A stretch of DNA of 64,000 nucleotides from Ferrovaceae bacterium (GCA_027311025.1 DAICZS010000001.1:136310-200309); one strand, 5' to 3'. Positions 9,926 to 19,601 are shown, counted from the first letter of the stretch. Made by a program: numbers and translations. Notes: generated from the sequence alone by a model not told the origin.

Positions 9926-11209
9926 TCAGGCGCGGGCGTCTTCGTAAATCAGGAAGCCGCCCACAATGGTGTGCGAGACCTTGCCCGACAGGGGCAAGTT
10001 GAGAAAGGGGGTGTTCTTGCCCTGGCTTTTCAGGCTTTGCGGCGTGACGACCCATTCGCGTTCAGGATTGAACAGGCACAGGTCGGCATTGCTGCCCACG
10101 CCAATCTGTCCGGCAGAGACACCCAGAATACGGGCTGGGTCGGCGGTAACGCGCGACAGTGCCAGGGGCAGGGGTATGTTGTCCTGTTGCGCCCACTTGA
10201 GCGTCAGGGGCAACAGCAACTCCAGTCCGGTCGCTCCTGCTTCGGAGGTCTCAAAAGGAAGTTGCTTGACGTCGTCATCCACGGGCGAGTGATCCGACAC
10301 CAGCGCATCCACCGTACCGTCCGCGAGACCGGCACGCAGCGCGTCCCGGTCACGCAGGCTGCGCAGGGGCGGAATCAGGTGGCAATGGGAGTTGAAAAAG
10401 CCGATGTCATGTTCGGACAGGTGCAGGTGGTTGATGGAGACGTCGCAAGTGATGGGCAGCCCTTCGGCCTTGGCGGCCCGCACCAAAGCCACCCCATCTG
10501 CGCTGGACAGGCGACACAGGTGCACGCGGGCAGCCGTGCGGCGCACCAGGTGCAGAATCGTGGAAATGGCAATGCTCTCGGAGCAGGCGGGAATGGTGGG
10601 CAAACCAAGGCGCGAGGCAACCTCGCCCTCGTGTGCCACGCCGCCCTTGCCCAGGTGTGGGTCCTGGGGCTGCAGCCATACGGCGAATCCGAAGCTGCTG
10701 GCATAATCCAGCGCTCGCGCCAGCACCCGGGTGTCCACCAGGGGGGCGTTGGCCTGGGAAAAGGCAACGCAGCCGGCATCATGCAGTTCGCCCATTTCCG
10801 TCAGGCGCTCGCCTTGCAATTGTTGCGTCAGCGCACCCAGCGGGTACACATTGGTCTGGTTGCGTCCCTTGGCGCGGTGTTTGAGCATCTCCACCAGGCC
10901 AGGTTCGTCCAGCGGGGGATCCGTGTCCGGCGGGCATGACAGGCTCGTGACGCCACCCACGGTGGCTGCAAACATCTCGCTTTCCAGTTTGGCCAGATAC
11001 TCAAACCCGGGTTCGCGCAGGCGTGCCGCCATATCCACCAAACCGGGAATGACGATCTTGCCGCGGGCATCGATGACGCGGTTGGGCCCGAAATTTGCGG
11101 GCCCTTGCCCCAGGCCGACGATTTTTCCTGCGGCGATGAAAACATCCTGCACTGCATCGGCGCCGGTGGCAGGGTTGATGACGCGTCCGTTGCTGATCTG
11201 GATTTTCAT
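9926..11209 (-). CDS. pyrC: Dihydroorotase-like protein (probably non-catalytic PyrC'/PyrX)
   Basis: This 427-residue protein belongs to the dihydroorotase/amidohydrolase family and is encoded directly after pyrB. The N-terminal metal motif of active enzymes (D-x-H-x-H-x-R-E-P-G) here reads DMAARLREPG: positions 61 and 63 are Ala and Arg, so both zinc-ligand histidines are missing. The late TDHAPH motif is also altered (SDHSPV). In pseudomonads, inactive PyrC' proteins of this type assemble with PyrB to form aspartate carbamoyltransferase, and a separate active dihydroorotase lies elsewhere. The same role is inferred here from the motif loss and the pyrB adjacency. The start is the ATG at 11209, 13 nt after pyrB. 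Confidence 0.92.
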   Translation of the reverse strand: MKIQISNGRVINPATGADAVQDVFIAAGKIVGLGQGPANFGPNRVIDARGKIVIPGLVDMAARLREPGFEYLAKLESEMFAATVGGVTSLSCPPDTDPPLDEPGLVEMLKHRAKGRNQTNVYPLGALTQQLQGERLTEMGELHDAGCVAFSQANAPLVDTRVLARALDYASSFGFAVWLQPQDPHLGKGGVAHEGEVASRLGLPTIPACSESIAISTILHLVRRTAARVHLCRLSSADGVALVRAAKAEGLPITCDVSINHLHLSEHDIGFFNSHCHLIPPLRSLRDRDALRAGLADGTVDALVSDHSPVDDDVKQLPFETSEAGATGLELLLPLTLKWAQQDNIPLPLALSRVTADPARILGVSAGQIGVGSNADLCLFNPEREWVVTPQSLKSQGKNTPFLNLPLSGKVSHTIVGGFLIYEDARA

Positions 11210-11222
11210 GAAAGTTCCCGCT

Positions 11223-12173
11223 TCAGTTGCTGGCCAGAATGGACATGACGGCCATGCGCACTGCAATACCGAAAGTGACCTGCTTCAAAATGACGGACTG
11301 GACGCCATCGGCGACCTCGGAGTCAATTTCAACCCCCCGGTTCATGGGGCCCGGATGCATGACGATGGCGTCCGCCTTGGCGCGGGCCAGCTTGCCCGGC
11401 GTCAAGCCGTAGTACTTGAAGTATTCGTCCCGGCTGGGCAACAGGGCACCGTTCATGCGCTCGTTTTGCAATCTCAGCATGATGACCACATCCACGTCCT
11501 TGAGGCCCTGGGCCATGTCGTGAAACACGCGCACGCCCAGGCGCTCCACGTCGCGAGGCATCAGGGTTTTGGGACCGATGACGCGAATCTCGGGCACGCG
11601 CAGCGTAGTCAGCGCGTGAATTTGCGAACGGGCCACGCGTGAGTGCAGCACGTCGCCCACGATGGCGACCTTGAGGTTTTCAAAGCGGCGTTTGAAGTGC
11701 CGGATGGTATACATGTCCAGCAAGGCCTGGGTTGGGTGCGCGTGGCAGCCATCTCCCGCATTGATGACATGGATTCCCGGGGCCACGTGATTGGCAATCA
11801 AATGGGCAGCGCCGCTTTCTGCATGGCGCACCACAAACATGTCGGCCTGCATGGCCGAGAGGTTGTCCACCGTGTCCAGCAGCGTTTCGCCCTTGCTTTG
11901 GCTCGAGGCACTGACGTTGAGGTTGATGACGTCGGCAGACAGGCGCTTGGCCGCGATCTCAAAGGTGGTCCGGGTTCGCGTGGAGGCTTCGAAAAACAGG
12001 TTGAATACCGATTTGCCCTGCAAGTGAGGCACTTTCTTGATTTCCTGCTGCGCCACGTGCTCAAAAGTCGTGGCGGTATCAAGGATGTGAAACAACACCG
12101 AAGCAGGCAGGCCTTCGATGGTAAGCAGGTGTCGGAGGGTGCCCTCGGGGCTCAATTGCGGATTGCCGATCAT
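11223..12173 (-). CDS. pyrB: Aspartate carbamoyltransferase catalytic subunit
   Basis: PyrB condenses carbamoyl phosphate with aspartate in de novo pyrimidine synthesis. The 316-residue protein shows the carbamoyl-phosphate motif STRTRTTFE (64-72), the [11 protein letters not shown] motif and the C-terminal [12 protein letters not shown]. No pyrI regulatory gene is present; instead a pseudo-dihydroorotase follows, which matches the PyrB-PyrC' dodecamer class. The ATG overlaps the ruvX stop by 4 nt (ATGA), indicating translational coupling. I saw no attenuator in front of the gene, since it lies inside an operon. Confidence 0.97.
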   Translation of the reverse strand: MIGNPQLSPEGTLRHLLTIEGLPASVLFHILDTATTFEHVAQQEIKKVPHLQGKSVFNLFFEASTRTRTTFEIAAKRLSADVINLNVSASSQSKGETLLDTVDNLSAMQADMFVVRHAESGAAHLIANHVAPGIHVINAGDGCHAHPTQALLDMYTIRHFKRRFENLKVAIVGDVLHSRVARSQIHALTTLRVPEIRVIGPKTLMPRDVERLGVRVFHDMAQGLKDVDVVIMLRLQNERMNGALLPSRDEYFKYYGLTPGKLARAKADAIVMHPGPMNRGVEIDSEVADGVQSVILKQVTFGIAVRMAVMSILASN

Positions 12174-12610
12174 GTGCGTTGGGACTCCAGATAACTCCGC
12201 AGTATGAGCGCCGCTGCTTCAGCATGTTCGGCAACGGCGCGCTGTTGATGGGAATAGCCCCGCTCTCTCAGGGACTGGTCGGCTTCCAGGGAGGTGAAGC
12301 GCTCGTCCACCAGCGCTGTGGGCAACCCCGTTCTGGACTCCAGTTCATGGGCAAAGTTCCGACATTGGCGTGTTGCCTTCTGTTCGGCGCCCGCCGCATC
12401 CAGCGGCAGGCCAACGACCAGGCCAACCGGCGCCCATTCCCGAAGCAGTTTCTCCACCGCCTGCCAACGGGTTGCTGAAGACGAGGCTTCGATCGTGGTG
12501 AGGGGATGGCATATGCGGCTGCTCAATTCACCGATGGCGACACCAGTACGCTTTTGTCCATAGTCAAAGGCGAGAATGTGACCCTCAACCTCAGGCATGT
12601 CCCGCTTCAT
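12170..12610 (-). CDS. ruvX: Holliday-junction resolvase-like pre-16S rRNA nuclease YqgF/RuvX
   Basis: This RNase H-fold nuclease is implicated in maturation of the 16S rRNA 5' end. The 146-residue reading carries [13 protein letters not shown] near the N-terminus (catalytic Asp), GLPLDAAG and [11 protein letters not shown], in the normal order. Two ATG codons are possible: 12610 ([10 protein letters not shown]) and 12598 (MPEVEG). Both overlap the end of yqgE, and neither has a strong Shine-Dalgarno. The overlaps on both sides place it firmly in the yqgE-ruvX-pyrB operon, a conserved order in proteobacteria. Confidence 0.95.
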   Translation of the reverse strand: MKRDMPEVEGHILAFDYGQKRTGVAIGELSSRICHPLTTIEASSSATRWQAVEKLLREWAPVGLVVGLPLDAAGAEQKATRQCRNFAHELESRTGLPTALVDERFTSLEADQSLRERGYSHQQRAVAEHAEAAALILRSYLESQRT

Positions 12611-13151
12611 CAGACAAGTAAGCGCGGTCGACCCCCAGGATGCCCAGGGCTGCTGAAAAGCGCGCCTCGGCAGGGAGATCGAAAATCACGTCGCGGCGGG
12701 CTTCGACCGTTAACCAGCTGTTGAGCTTGATTTCATTTTCCAGCTGTCCCGCTTCCCATCCGGCATAACCGAGCGAGATCAGGACGCCCTCAGGTGTTTG
12801 GCCCCGGGACATCTCTTCCAGAATATCCCGCGAAGTGGTCAGGCCGATTTCGTCGCTGATGCTGAGCGTGGAACGCCAGTGCCCCACCGGGGAATGCAGT
12901 ACGAAACCACGATCCGTCTGAACCGGTCCACCAAAGTAAACGGGCAGGGTCACCAGATGTTCCTGGGAAAGCGGAATGTCGATCTGGTTGAACAGGCTTT
13001 CCAGGGTCAGGTTGGTTGGGCGGTTGACCACCAGCCCCATGGCACCGTTTTCGTCATGGCGGCAAATATAGGTCAAAGTTCCGGAAAAATTGGAGTCCTG
13101 CAGCGCCGGCATGGCGATGAGGAAATGGTTCGTGAGATTGACTGGAGCCAT
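12591..13151 (-). CDS. yqgE: YqgE/AlgH family protein (DUF179)
   Basis: The 186-residue protein begins MAPVNLTNHFLIAMP and has the family signatures GAMGLVVNRPT and VYFGGPVQTDRGFVLH, followed by VLISLGYAGWEAGQLE. The molecular function of this family is not established. It leads the minus-strand operon with ruvX and pyrB and is divergent from phrB, with 64 bp between the two starts holding both promoters. I chose the ATG at 13151 because it gives the usual family N-terminus. Confidence 0.94.
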   Translation of the reverse strand: MAPVNLTNHFLIAMPALQDSNFSGTLTYICRHDENGAMGLVVNRPTNLTLESLFNQIDIPLSQEHLVTLPVYFGGPVQTDRGFVLHSPVGHWRSTLSISDEIGLTTSRDILEEMSRGQTPEGVLISLGYAGWEAGQLENEIKLNSWLTVEARRDVIFDLPAEARFSAALGILGVDRAYLSDEAGHA

Positions 13152-13215
13152 GATGGCAATTATCGCATATTCTGGAGCATTTCCAGATCACGGGTTGGGA
13201 GGGGGCATGTGTGCC

Positions 13216-14634
13216 ATGACGAACAAAAGTGCCGATACGGCATTGTTCTGGTTTCGGCGCGATCTCAGGGATGACGATAATGTGGGCCTTTCCCTGGCGC
13301 TGGCCCAGTATGCGCGGGTATTTTGCGTGTTCGTCTTCGACACGGACATCCTGGAAGCCCTGCCCCATCGTGCGGACAGGCGGGTGGAATTCATCTGGGA
13401 GAGTGTGGCGCAGCTGAAGCTGGCCCTGGAGGGGCACGGAGGCGGACTGATCGTATTGCATGGTTCAGCGCGCCAATGCCTCCCCGAACTGGCAGCGGAG
13501 CTGGGCGTGGCTGCCGTCTTTGCCAACCGGGATTATGAACCGGCAGCGTTGCAGCGTGATGCTGCGGTTGCCGCCGCGCTGTCGGACAGGGGCATCGCCT
13601 TGCATACCAGCCGGGACCAGGTGATCTTCGAGGGCAGGGAACTGCTGACGCAGGCCGGCCGACCCTATGCCGTGTTTACCCCCTATCGCAACGCCTGGTT
13701 GCGCGCCTTGACGGCCGAGCGGGTCAGGCACTGGCCGGCCCGTTTCAGCCATCTGGTGCCGGATCCGGACGCGCCCCCCATGCCATCCTTGAGTGCACTG
13801 GGGTTTGAGCCCACCGGTCTGGCAGCGCTGGGAGTGGTACCAGGCATGCGTGGCGCACAGCGCATGCTGGCCGATTTCCTGCCACGCATGGCGCACTACC
13901 ACGAGTTGCGCGACTACCCTGATCGCCCAGGGGGTTCCGGCCTGTCGGTTCATCTGCGCTTTGGCACCCTCTCCATCCGTCATTTGGTGCGGCTTGCCCA
14001 GGCTGAGCCTCATCAGGGCGCCCAGGTGTGGTTGAGCGAGCTGATATGGCGCGAGTTTTATTTTGCCATCCTGGCCAATTTTCCCCATGTGGTGGGGCAT
14101 GCCTTCAAGCCGGAATACGACGGCCTGGCCTATGACAACGATCCGGCGCTTTTTGACGCCTGGCAGAAGGGGCTGACGGGATACCCCATTGTCGATGCCG
14201 GCATGCGACAGCTCAATCAAACCGGATATATGCATAACCGGCTGCGCATGATTACAGCCTCCTTCCTGGTCAAGGATCTGGGGGTGGATTGGCGTTGGGG
14301 CGAACGTTATTTTTCCGAACGGCTCAACGACTTTGATCTGGCTGCCAACAATGGTGGATGGCAGTGGGTGGCTTCCACGGGGTGCGATGCCCAACCCTGG
14401 TTCAGGATTTTCAATCCCGTCACGCAATCCCAGCGGTTTGATGCGGCAGGCCACTTCATACGCAGCCTCCTTCCCCAGCTGGCAGGGGTGCCGGACCAGC
14501 GCATCCATGCCCCATGGCAGATGACCCTGCTGGAACAGCAGGCGGCAGGCTGTATCATTGGCAAGGACTACCCGGCGCCTATTGTGGATCATGCGCTGGC
14601 CCGGGAAAAAACACTCAAACGATATCGACGGTAA
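13216..14634 (+). CDS. phrB: Deoxyribodipyrimidine photolyase (class I CPD photolyase)
   Basis: This light-driven repair enzyme splits cyclobutane pyrimidine dimers. The 472-residue protein has an N-terminal antenna-binding Rossmann domain (about 6-135, starting LFWFRRDLRDDDN) and a C-terminal FAD domain with GERYFSERLNDFDLAANNGG and the downstream DAQPWFRIFNP. The ATG at 13216 follows the purine-rich GGGAGGGGG by 10 nt; the ATG at 13207 lies too close to it. It is followed after 7 nt by xth, so two DNA-repair genes probably share a transcript. An 8-HDF or a methenyltetrahydrofolate antenna cannot be distinguished here. Confidence 0.95.
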   Translation: MTNKSADTALFWFRRDLRDDDNVGLSLALAQYARVFCVFVFDTDILEALPHRADRRVEFIWESVAQLKLALEGHGGGLIVLHGSARQCLPELAAELGVAAVFANRDYEPAALQRDAAVAAALSDRGIALHTSRDQVIFEGRELLTQAGRPYAVFTPYRNAWLRALTAERVRHWPARFSHLVPDPDAPPMPSLSALGFEPTGLAALGVVPGMRGAQRMLADFLPRMAHYHELRDYPDRPGGSGLSVHLRFGTLSIRHLVRLAQAEPHQGAQVWLSELIWREFYFAILANFPHVVGHAFKPEYDGLAYDNDPALFDAWQKGLTGYPIVDAGMRQLNQTGYMHNRLRMITASFLVKDLGVDWRWGERYFSERLNDFDLAANNGGWQWVASTGCDAQPWFRIFNPVTQSQRFDAAGHFIRSLLPQLAGVPDQRIHAPWQMTLLEQQAAGCIIGKDYPAPIVDHALAREKTLKRYRR

Positions 14635-14641
14635 AACCCTG

Positions 14642-15433
14642 ATGACCATGAAGATTGCCACCTGGAACGTCAATTCCATCAAAGTGCGTTTACCTCATGT
14701 GCTGGACTGGCTGGACGGACATCGGCCTGCCGTGCTTTGCCTGCAGGAGTTGAAATGTGAGGCGGGCAATTTCCCGCTCGAAGCCGTGACGGCCGCCGGT
14801 TACCATGCCTTGATTGCGGGACAGAAGGCTTACAACGGCGTGGCATTGCTCAGCCTGCAACCAGGCAGCGATCCGGTGATTGGCATTCCTGGCTTCGAAG
14901 ACCCCCAGCAGCGTGTGATTGCAGCCACCTACGGCGAGGTGCGGGTCATTTCGGTGTATTGCCCGAATGGCGAATCGCTCACTTCCGAGAAATACGGTTA
15001 CAAGTTGCGCTGGTTTGCGGCATTCCGCGATTATCTCGAAGCCACACTGATGCGCTATCCCCTGCTGGTCGTGGCGGGGGACTACAACGTTGCACCTGAG
15101 GATCGGGATGTTTACGACCCCGTGGCCTGGAAGGGAGAGGTGTTATGCAGCGACGCCGAGCGTGCGGCGTTTGCCGCATTGCTGAAACTGGGCCTGAAGG
15201 ACAGTTTTCGCCTGTTTGAGCAGGCCGACAAGTCCTACAGCTGGTGGCATTACCGGGTCAATGCGTTCAAGCGGAATATGGGACTGCGCATCGACCACAT
15301 CCTGGCAAGCGACCCATTGGCCCTGACCTGCAGTTCCTGCGCCATCGACAAGGGACCGCGCGCGTTGGAACGCCCATCGGATCACGCGCCCGTATTTGCC
15401 GAGTTTTCGGATTCCTCCAGTCCCAACTCCTGA
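14642..15433 (+). CDS. xth: Exodeoxyribonuclease III (AP endonuclease)
   Basis: This Mg-dependent AP endonuclease and 3'-to-5' exonuclease of base-excision repair is about 263 residues long. Visible motifs are KIATWNVNS, LCLQELK, YCPNGES, GDYNVAPEDRDVYDP, LRIDHILAS and the C-terminal SDHAPVFAEF with the catalytic His. The start is ATG 14642 or 14648; related proteins usually start MKIATWNVNS, favouring the second. The last 52 bp overlap the 3' end of the convergent ntrC gene. Confidence 0.95.
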   Translation: MTMKIATWNVNSIKVRLPHVLDWLDGHRPAVLCLQELKCEAGNFPLEAVTAAGYHALIAGQKAYNGVALLSLQPGSDPVIGIPGFEDPQQRVIAATYGEVRVISVYCPNGESLTSEKYGYKLRWFAAFRDYLEATLMRYPLLVVAGDYNVAPEDRDVYDPVAWKGEVLCSDAERAAFAALLKLGLKDSFRLFEQADKSYSWWHYRVNAFKRNMGLRIDHILASDPLALTCSSCAIDKGPRALERPSDHAPVFAEFSDSSSPNS

Positions 15434-16794
15434 ATTTTTCGGGTCAGGGTGTTGCGTCCCCAGCCCAGCAGCTGTGCGGCTTCAATGCGGCGACCCCCGG
15501 TATGGGCCAGGGCCTGGGTGATGAGGGCCCGTTCAAAATCCTGGCTCAGGCGGTCCAGAATGCCGCGCTCGCCTCGCGCCAGGGCCTGGGAAACTTCCAG
15601 TTCGAGGGCGGTTTTCCAATGCATGGGCACGGGGGCGTCTGCCGTTCCTTTCAGCTCGGCCGGCAAATCACCGATGTCCACGTTGACTCCGGGCGCCATG
15701 ACCGTGAGCCAATGACAGATATTCTCCAGCTGGCGGACATTGCCGCGCCATTCCAGATTTTCCAGAAAACGCACCGCCGCGTCGGACAGGCGCTTGGTTT
15801 CAACCTGTAGTTCCCGGGCGCTTTTCTGCAAGAAATGGCGCGCCAGCATGGCGATGTCCTGACGGCGTTCGCGCAACGACGGAAGCCTGATGCGGATCAC
15901 GTTCAGGCGGTGAAAGAGATCCTCGCGAAACAGTCCTTCTCGCACCCGGGCTTCCAGATCCTGGTGGGTGGCTGCAATGATGCGCACCCTGGACGCAACC
16001 GGCGAATGCCCGCCCACACGATAGAACTGGCCATCGGAGAGCACACGCAGCAAACGGGTTTGCAGGTCGGCGGGCATGTCGCCGATTTCGTCCAGAAACA
16101 GGGTGCCGCCTTCGGCCTGTTCAAATCGACCGCGACGCAAGGTGTTGGCGCCGGTAAAGGCGCCGCGTTCATGGCCGAATAATTCAGATTCCAGCAACTC
16201 CTTGGGGATGGCGGCGGTGTTGATGGCAATAAAGGGTTTGTTGGCCCTGTTGCTATGGCGGTGCAGGGCACGCGCCACCAGTTCCTTGCCAGTGCCCGAT
16301 TCTCCATTGATCAACACGGTGGCATTGGATTGCGACAGCCGCCCGATGGCGCGAAAGACTTCCTGCATGGCAGGAGCCTGGCCCAAAATCTCAGGGGTTT
16401 CCTGACCTTCTTCCAGAGCGTCCTGGGTGCGCATGCACTCTTCCAGGGCGCGACGCACCAATTCGATGGCATGATCCACATCGAAGGGTTTGGGCAGGTA
16501 TTCGTAGGCCCCTCCCTGGAATGCGGCGACTGCACTTTCCAGGTCTGAATACGCGGTCATGATGATGACAGGCAGATCGGGGAAGCGCGCCTTGAGCTTT
16601 TCCAGAAAGTCGAAGCCAGAGCCTCCTGGCATCCGGATGTCGCTCACCACCACCTGGGGCTGCTCGCTCTCCAGCAGCGTCAACGCCTCCTGCGCCGAAG
16701 AAAACACCTGGAAGGGGATGTTTTCGCGCGTGAGGGCCTTTTCAAACACCCAACGAATGGAACGGTCATCATCAACAATCCAGACTGGCTTCAT
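15382..16794 (-). CDS. ntrC: Nitrogen regulation response regulator NtrC (sigma-54 activator)
   Basis: NtrC is phosphorylated by NtrB and activates sigma-54 promoters under nitrogen limitation. The 470-residue protein has a receiver domain with D52 (VVSDIRMPGG), an AAA+ domain with Walker A GESGTGKE and the sigma-54 contact loop GAFTGA, and a C-terminal Fis-type HTH (LLGWGRNTLTRKIQELGLEE). It runs about 10 residues beyond the usual end, and this tail overlaps xth. The ATG at 16794 gives MKPVWIVDDD; a TTG further up also lies in frame. It sits 14 bp downstream of ntrB, with glnA further upstream on the same strand. Confidence 0.97.
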   Translation of the reverse strand: MKPVWIVDDDRSIRWVFEKALTRENIPFQVFSSAQEALTLLESEQPQVVVSDIRMPGGSGFDFLEKLKARFPDLPVIIMTAYSDLESAVAAFQGGAYEYLPKPFDVDHAIELVRRALEECMRTQDALEEGQETPEILGQAPAMQEVFRAIGRLSQSNATVLINGESGTGKELVARALHRHSNRANKPFIAINTAAIPKELLESELFGHERGAFTGANTLRRGRFEQAEGGTLFLDEIGDMPADLQTRLLRVLSDGQFYRVGGHSPVASRVRIIAATHQDLEARVREGLFREDLFHRLNVIRIRLPSLRERRQDIAMLARHFLQKSARELQVETKRLSDAAVRFLENLEWRGNVRQLENICHWLTVMAPGVNVDIGDLPAELKGTADAPVPMHWKTALELEVSQALARGERGILDRLSQDFERALITQALAHTGGRRIEAAQLLGWGRNTLTRKIQELGLEESENSANTGA

Positions 16795-16808
16795 GACATT
16801 CAGTGCCC

Positions 16809-17882
16809 TCAAGTGTATTCAGTATCGGGCATGGGAAGGATCAGGCTGAAACAAGTGTGACCCGGGACGCTTTCAAATTCAACCATGCCATGATGCTGAC
16901 TAATCAAGTTCTGTGCCAACATCAATCCCAACCCGCTGCCGCCTTCCCGACCTGAAACCAGCGGCTGGAAAATCCGGTGTTGCAACGACTCAGGGATACC
17001 CGGACCGTTATCCACGATCCTGATCAGCAACCCCAGGCGAAAACGCCGCCGGGCCAGGGTGATCTGGCGCAGCGCCCTGCTCTGGAGCAGGATTTCACCC
17101 TTTCCATTAAGGGCCTGGGCTGCGTTGCGGGCGATGTTGAGCACGGCCTGGATCAGCTGTTCGCGGTCCGCAGTGATTTCGGGCAGGCTGGTATCGTAGT
17201 CTCGCTGGATGTTAATGCCTTCAGGAAATTCGGCCAGAATGACGGTACGAACCCGTTCCAGAACTTCATGAATGTTGAGGGGCGTCACTTGCTGTAACCG
17301 GTTGGGGCTCAACATCCGGTCCATGAGCACTTGCAGGCGGTCCGCTTCTGCCCGGATCACCTGGGTGTACTCCTTCAGCTCGGGGCGGTCCAGCTCGCGT
17401 TCCAGCAGTTGGGCGGCCCCCCGAATGCCACCCAGGGGGTTGCGGATTTCGTGAGCCAGGTTGCGAATCAGCTCACGATTGATTTTCTGGTCTTCGAGAA
17501 TTTTTTCTTCACGGGCAATGCGCATGCGCTGGTTGATGGGACGAAACTCCAGAAGGATGCCGTCGTCGGGGTTCTGGAGAGGGGTGCCGGTGCAACTGAC
17601 GATCAGTGCGGCGTGACCGCGGCGGGTCAGATGCCACTCATGTTCGATGAACCCCATGTTTTGGGCCAGGGCAGCCCGGGAGTCCTGAATCAGCGCTTCT
17701 GCGCCGGGCAGCAGGTTTTTCATCGGTTGGGATATGACGCCCTTGCTGCTGGTTTCCAGAAGGGTCTCTGCTGCCGTGTTGATGAAGCGGATGCGCATGT
17801 CGGCATCGAGCACGATCACTGCGGTGGCCAACAGGTCCAGGCCGGCGAAGTCAGCGGAAGTGTGGGCTCTAAAGTGATTCAA
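16809..17882 (-). CDS. ntrB: Nitrogen regulation sensor kinase/phosphatase NtrB
   Basis: NtrB is a cytoplasmic histidine kinase that phosphorylates NtrC; in the known system PII stimulates its phosphatase activity. The 357-residue protein has an N-terminal PAS domain (about 12-115), the phosphoacceptor H144 in NLAHEIRNPLGG, and an HATPase with VDNGPGIPE and GGSGLGLMLAQNLI. The start must be TTG at 17882: an in-frame stop lies 21 bp above and no ATG or GTG comes before the PAS domain. It follows glnA by about 110 bp, across a terminator, so read-through or its own promoter is expected. Confidence 0.94.
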   Translation of the reverse strand: MNHFRAHTSADFAGLDLLATAVIVLDADMRIRFINTAAETLLETSSKGVISQPMKNLLPGAEALIQDSRAALAQNMGFIEHEWHLTRRGHAALIVSCTGTPLQNPDDGILLEFRPINQRMRIAREEKILEDQKINRELIRNLAHEIRNPLGGIRGAAQLLERELDRPELKEYTQVIRAEADRLQVLMDRMLSPNRLQQVTPLNIHEVLERVRTVILAEFPEGINIQRDYDTSLPEITADREQLIQAVLNIARNAAQALNGKGEILLQSRALRQITLARRRFRLGLLIRIVDNGPGIPESLQHRIFQPLVSGREGGSGLGLMLAQNLISQHHGMVEFESVPGHTCFSLILPMPDTEYT

Positions 17883-17911
17883 GGTTTGGCCTGATTTGCG
17901 TTAAGTTGGAT

Positions 17912-17949
17912 AAAAAAGCCCGCGATCCATGCGCTGGAAAGCGGGCTTT
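17912..17949 (-). terminator. Intrinsic terminator after glnA
   Basis: On the minus strand a 9-bp stem AAAGCCCGC / GCGGGCTTT with a 17-nt loop is followed by a run of Ts (six As on the plus strand at 17912-17917). It lies 42 bp after the glnA stop and 30 bp before the ntrB start. It would dampen glnA read-through into ntrBC, as seen in enteric glnALG. Confidence 0.82.
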
Positions 17950-17991
17950 GTCCTGTTGCACCAGAAGCTGGGGCGCTTCCGGCAATGTCGA

Positions 17992-19401
17992 TTACAGGCT
18001 GTAGTACATCTGGAATTCCACCGGGTGGGTGGTCATCCGGAAGGTGGTGACTTCTTCCATCTTCAGGGCGATGTACGCATCGATCATCTCGTTGGAGAAA
18101 ACGCCGCCGCGGGTCAGGAACTCGCGATCCTTATCCAGGGCCGCCAGGGCTTCGTCCAGCGAAGCGGCTGGAGCCGGGATCTTGGCATCTTCTTCCGGGG
18201 CCAGATGGTACAGGTCCTTGTCGGCAGCTTCGCCAGGATGGATCTTGTTCTGCACGCCATCAAGGCCAGCCATCAGCATGGCCGCAAAGGCCAGGTAGGG
18301 GTTGGCCAGGGGATCCGGGAAGCGCACTTCGACACGGCGGGCCTTGTCGCTTTGCACAAACGGCACGCGAATGGCTGCCGAGCGGTTGCGGGCCGAGTAG
18401 GCAAGCTTGACCGGGGCCTCGAAACCAGGAACCAGCCGCTTGTAGGAGTTGGTACCAGGGTTGGTGATGGCGTTCAGTGCCTTGGCGTGCTTGATGATGC
18501 CGCCGATGTAGTACAGGGCAAAATCGGACAGCCCGGCATAACCGTTGCCGGCAAACAGGTTTTTGCCATCCTTCCAGACCGACTGGTGGACGTGCATGCC
18601 CGAACCGTTGTCACCGACCACGGGTTTGGGCATGAAGGTGGCCGTTTTGCCGTAGGAATGGGCGACGTTGTGTACCACGTATTTGAGGATCTGGATCCAG
18701 TCAGCACGTTGTACCAGCGGTGCAAATTTGGTGCCGATTTCGCACTGGCCCGGAGCAGCCACTTCGTGGTGATGCACTTCGACGGGAACGCCCATGTCTT
18801 CCAGGGCGAGGCACATGGCCGAGCGGATGTCCTGCAGGGAATCGACTGGCGGCACGGGGAAATAGCCTCCCTTCACTGCAGGGCGGTGGGCCATGTTGCC
18901 ACCTTCGAATTCCTTGTTGCTGGACCAGGGGGCCTCTTCGGAGTTGATTTTCACCCCACAACCGGACATGTCCACATTCCAGGTGACGGAATCAAAAATG
19001 AAAAACTCGGGTTCGGGACCAAAATAGGCAGCATCGCCAATGCCGCTGGACTTGAGGTAGGCTTCAGCGCGGCGGGCGATGGAACGGGGGTCGCGGTCAT
19101 AGCCCTTGCCGTCGGAGGGTTCGATGACGTCACAGGTCAGCAACAGCGTGGTTTCATCCATGAAGGGATCGAGGTTTGCGGTGCCAGGATCCGGCAACAG
19201 CAACATGTCCGAAGCCTGGATGCCTTTCCAGCCGGCAATGGACGAGCCATCAAAGGCATGGCCTTCGGTAAATTTTTCAGGACCAAATGCACTGACGGGC
19301 ACAGAGACATGCTGCTCCTTGCCTCGGGTATCGGTGAAACGCAGGTCCACGAACTTGACCTCGTTGTCCTTGATCATTTGCATGACATCAGCTGCAGCCA
19401 T
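17992..19401 (-). CDS. glnA: Glutamine synthetase type I
   Basis: GlnA makes glutamine from glutamate, ammonia and ATP and is the main ammonium-assimilation enzyme. The 469-residue GSI-beta type protein shows the DGSSI, PEFFIFD and NRSAAIRVP motifs and the adenylylation tyrosine Y398 in DLYHLAPEE, so covalent control by GlnE is expected. AGGAG lies just upstream of the ATG. The upstream region carries a sigma-54 promoter and two NtrC-type dyads, and ntrB/ntrC follow, giving a closed regulatory loop. Confidence 0.98.
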   Translation of the reverse strand: MAAADVMQMIKDNEVKFVDLRFTDTRGKEQHVSVPVSAFGPEKFTEGHAFDGSSIAGWKGIQASDMLLLPDPGTANLDPFMDETTLLLTCDVIEPSDGKGYDRDPRSIARRAEAYLKSSGIGDAAYFGPEPEFFIFDSVTWNVDMSGCGVKINSEEAPWSSNKEFEGGNMAHRPAVKGGYFPVPPVDSLQDIRSAMCLALEDMGVPVEVHHHEVAAPGQCEIGTKFAPLVQRADWIQILKYVVHNVAHSYGKTATFMPKPVVGDNGSGMHVHQSVWKDGKNLFAGNGYAGLSDFALYYIGGIIKHAKALNAITNPGTNSYKRLVPGFEAPVKLAYSARNRSAAIRVPFVQSDKARRVEVRFPDPLANPYLAFAAMLMAGLDGVQNKIHPGEAADKDLYHLAPEEDAKIPAPAASLDEALAALDKDREFLTRGGVFSNEMIDAYIALKMEEVTTFRMTTHPVEFQMYYSL

Positions 19402-19503
19402 TTCTCAATCTCCTGTTGTTTCGCTCACGAAGTCTTCGTCGAGTACGGTGTGCTTCCGGGGCTCACCCGGTTGCGGTCAATATTAAGGTGCAGCCCACAC
19501 TGT

Positions 19504-19520
19504 AAGCAGGTTGCATGCCA
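19504..19520 (-). promoter_or_regulatory. Sigma-54 promoter of glnA
   Basis: On the minus strand TGGCATGCAACCTGCTT matches the -24/-12 consensus TGGCAC-N5-TTGCA, with GG and GC exactly 12 nt apart. It lies about 100 bp before the glnA ATG. The gene for sigma-54 (rpoN) is also in this window. No other promoter for glnA stood out. Confidence 0.85.
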
Positions 19521-19584
19521 GTCCACTTCCCTACAATATGTCATTGTGCCACAAGGCTGGACGGGATGAGGCGCTTCCTGTCCG

Positions 19585-19601
19585 CGCACTGCAAATGTGC
19601 G
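19585..19601. promoter_or_regulatory. NtrC-binding dyad, promoter-proximal
   Basis: CGCAC-N7-GTGCG is a perfect dyad with the spacing of the NtrC consensus TGCACY-N5-GGTGCA (GCAC to GTGC offset 11). Its centre lies about 100 bp upstream of the expected glnA transcription start, a normal enhancer position. Confidence 0.7.

Noticed and set aside
17929-19569. Long open frame on the plus strand opposite glnA (546 codons)
   Set aside because: It is antisense to an unmistakable glutamine synthetase and shows no domain pattern; long shadow frames are expected in G+C-rich DNA.
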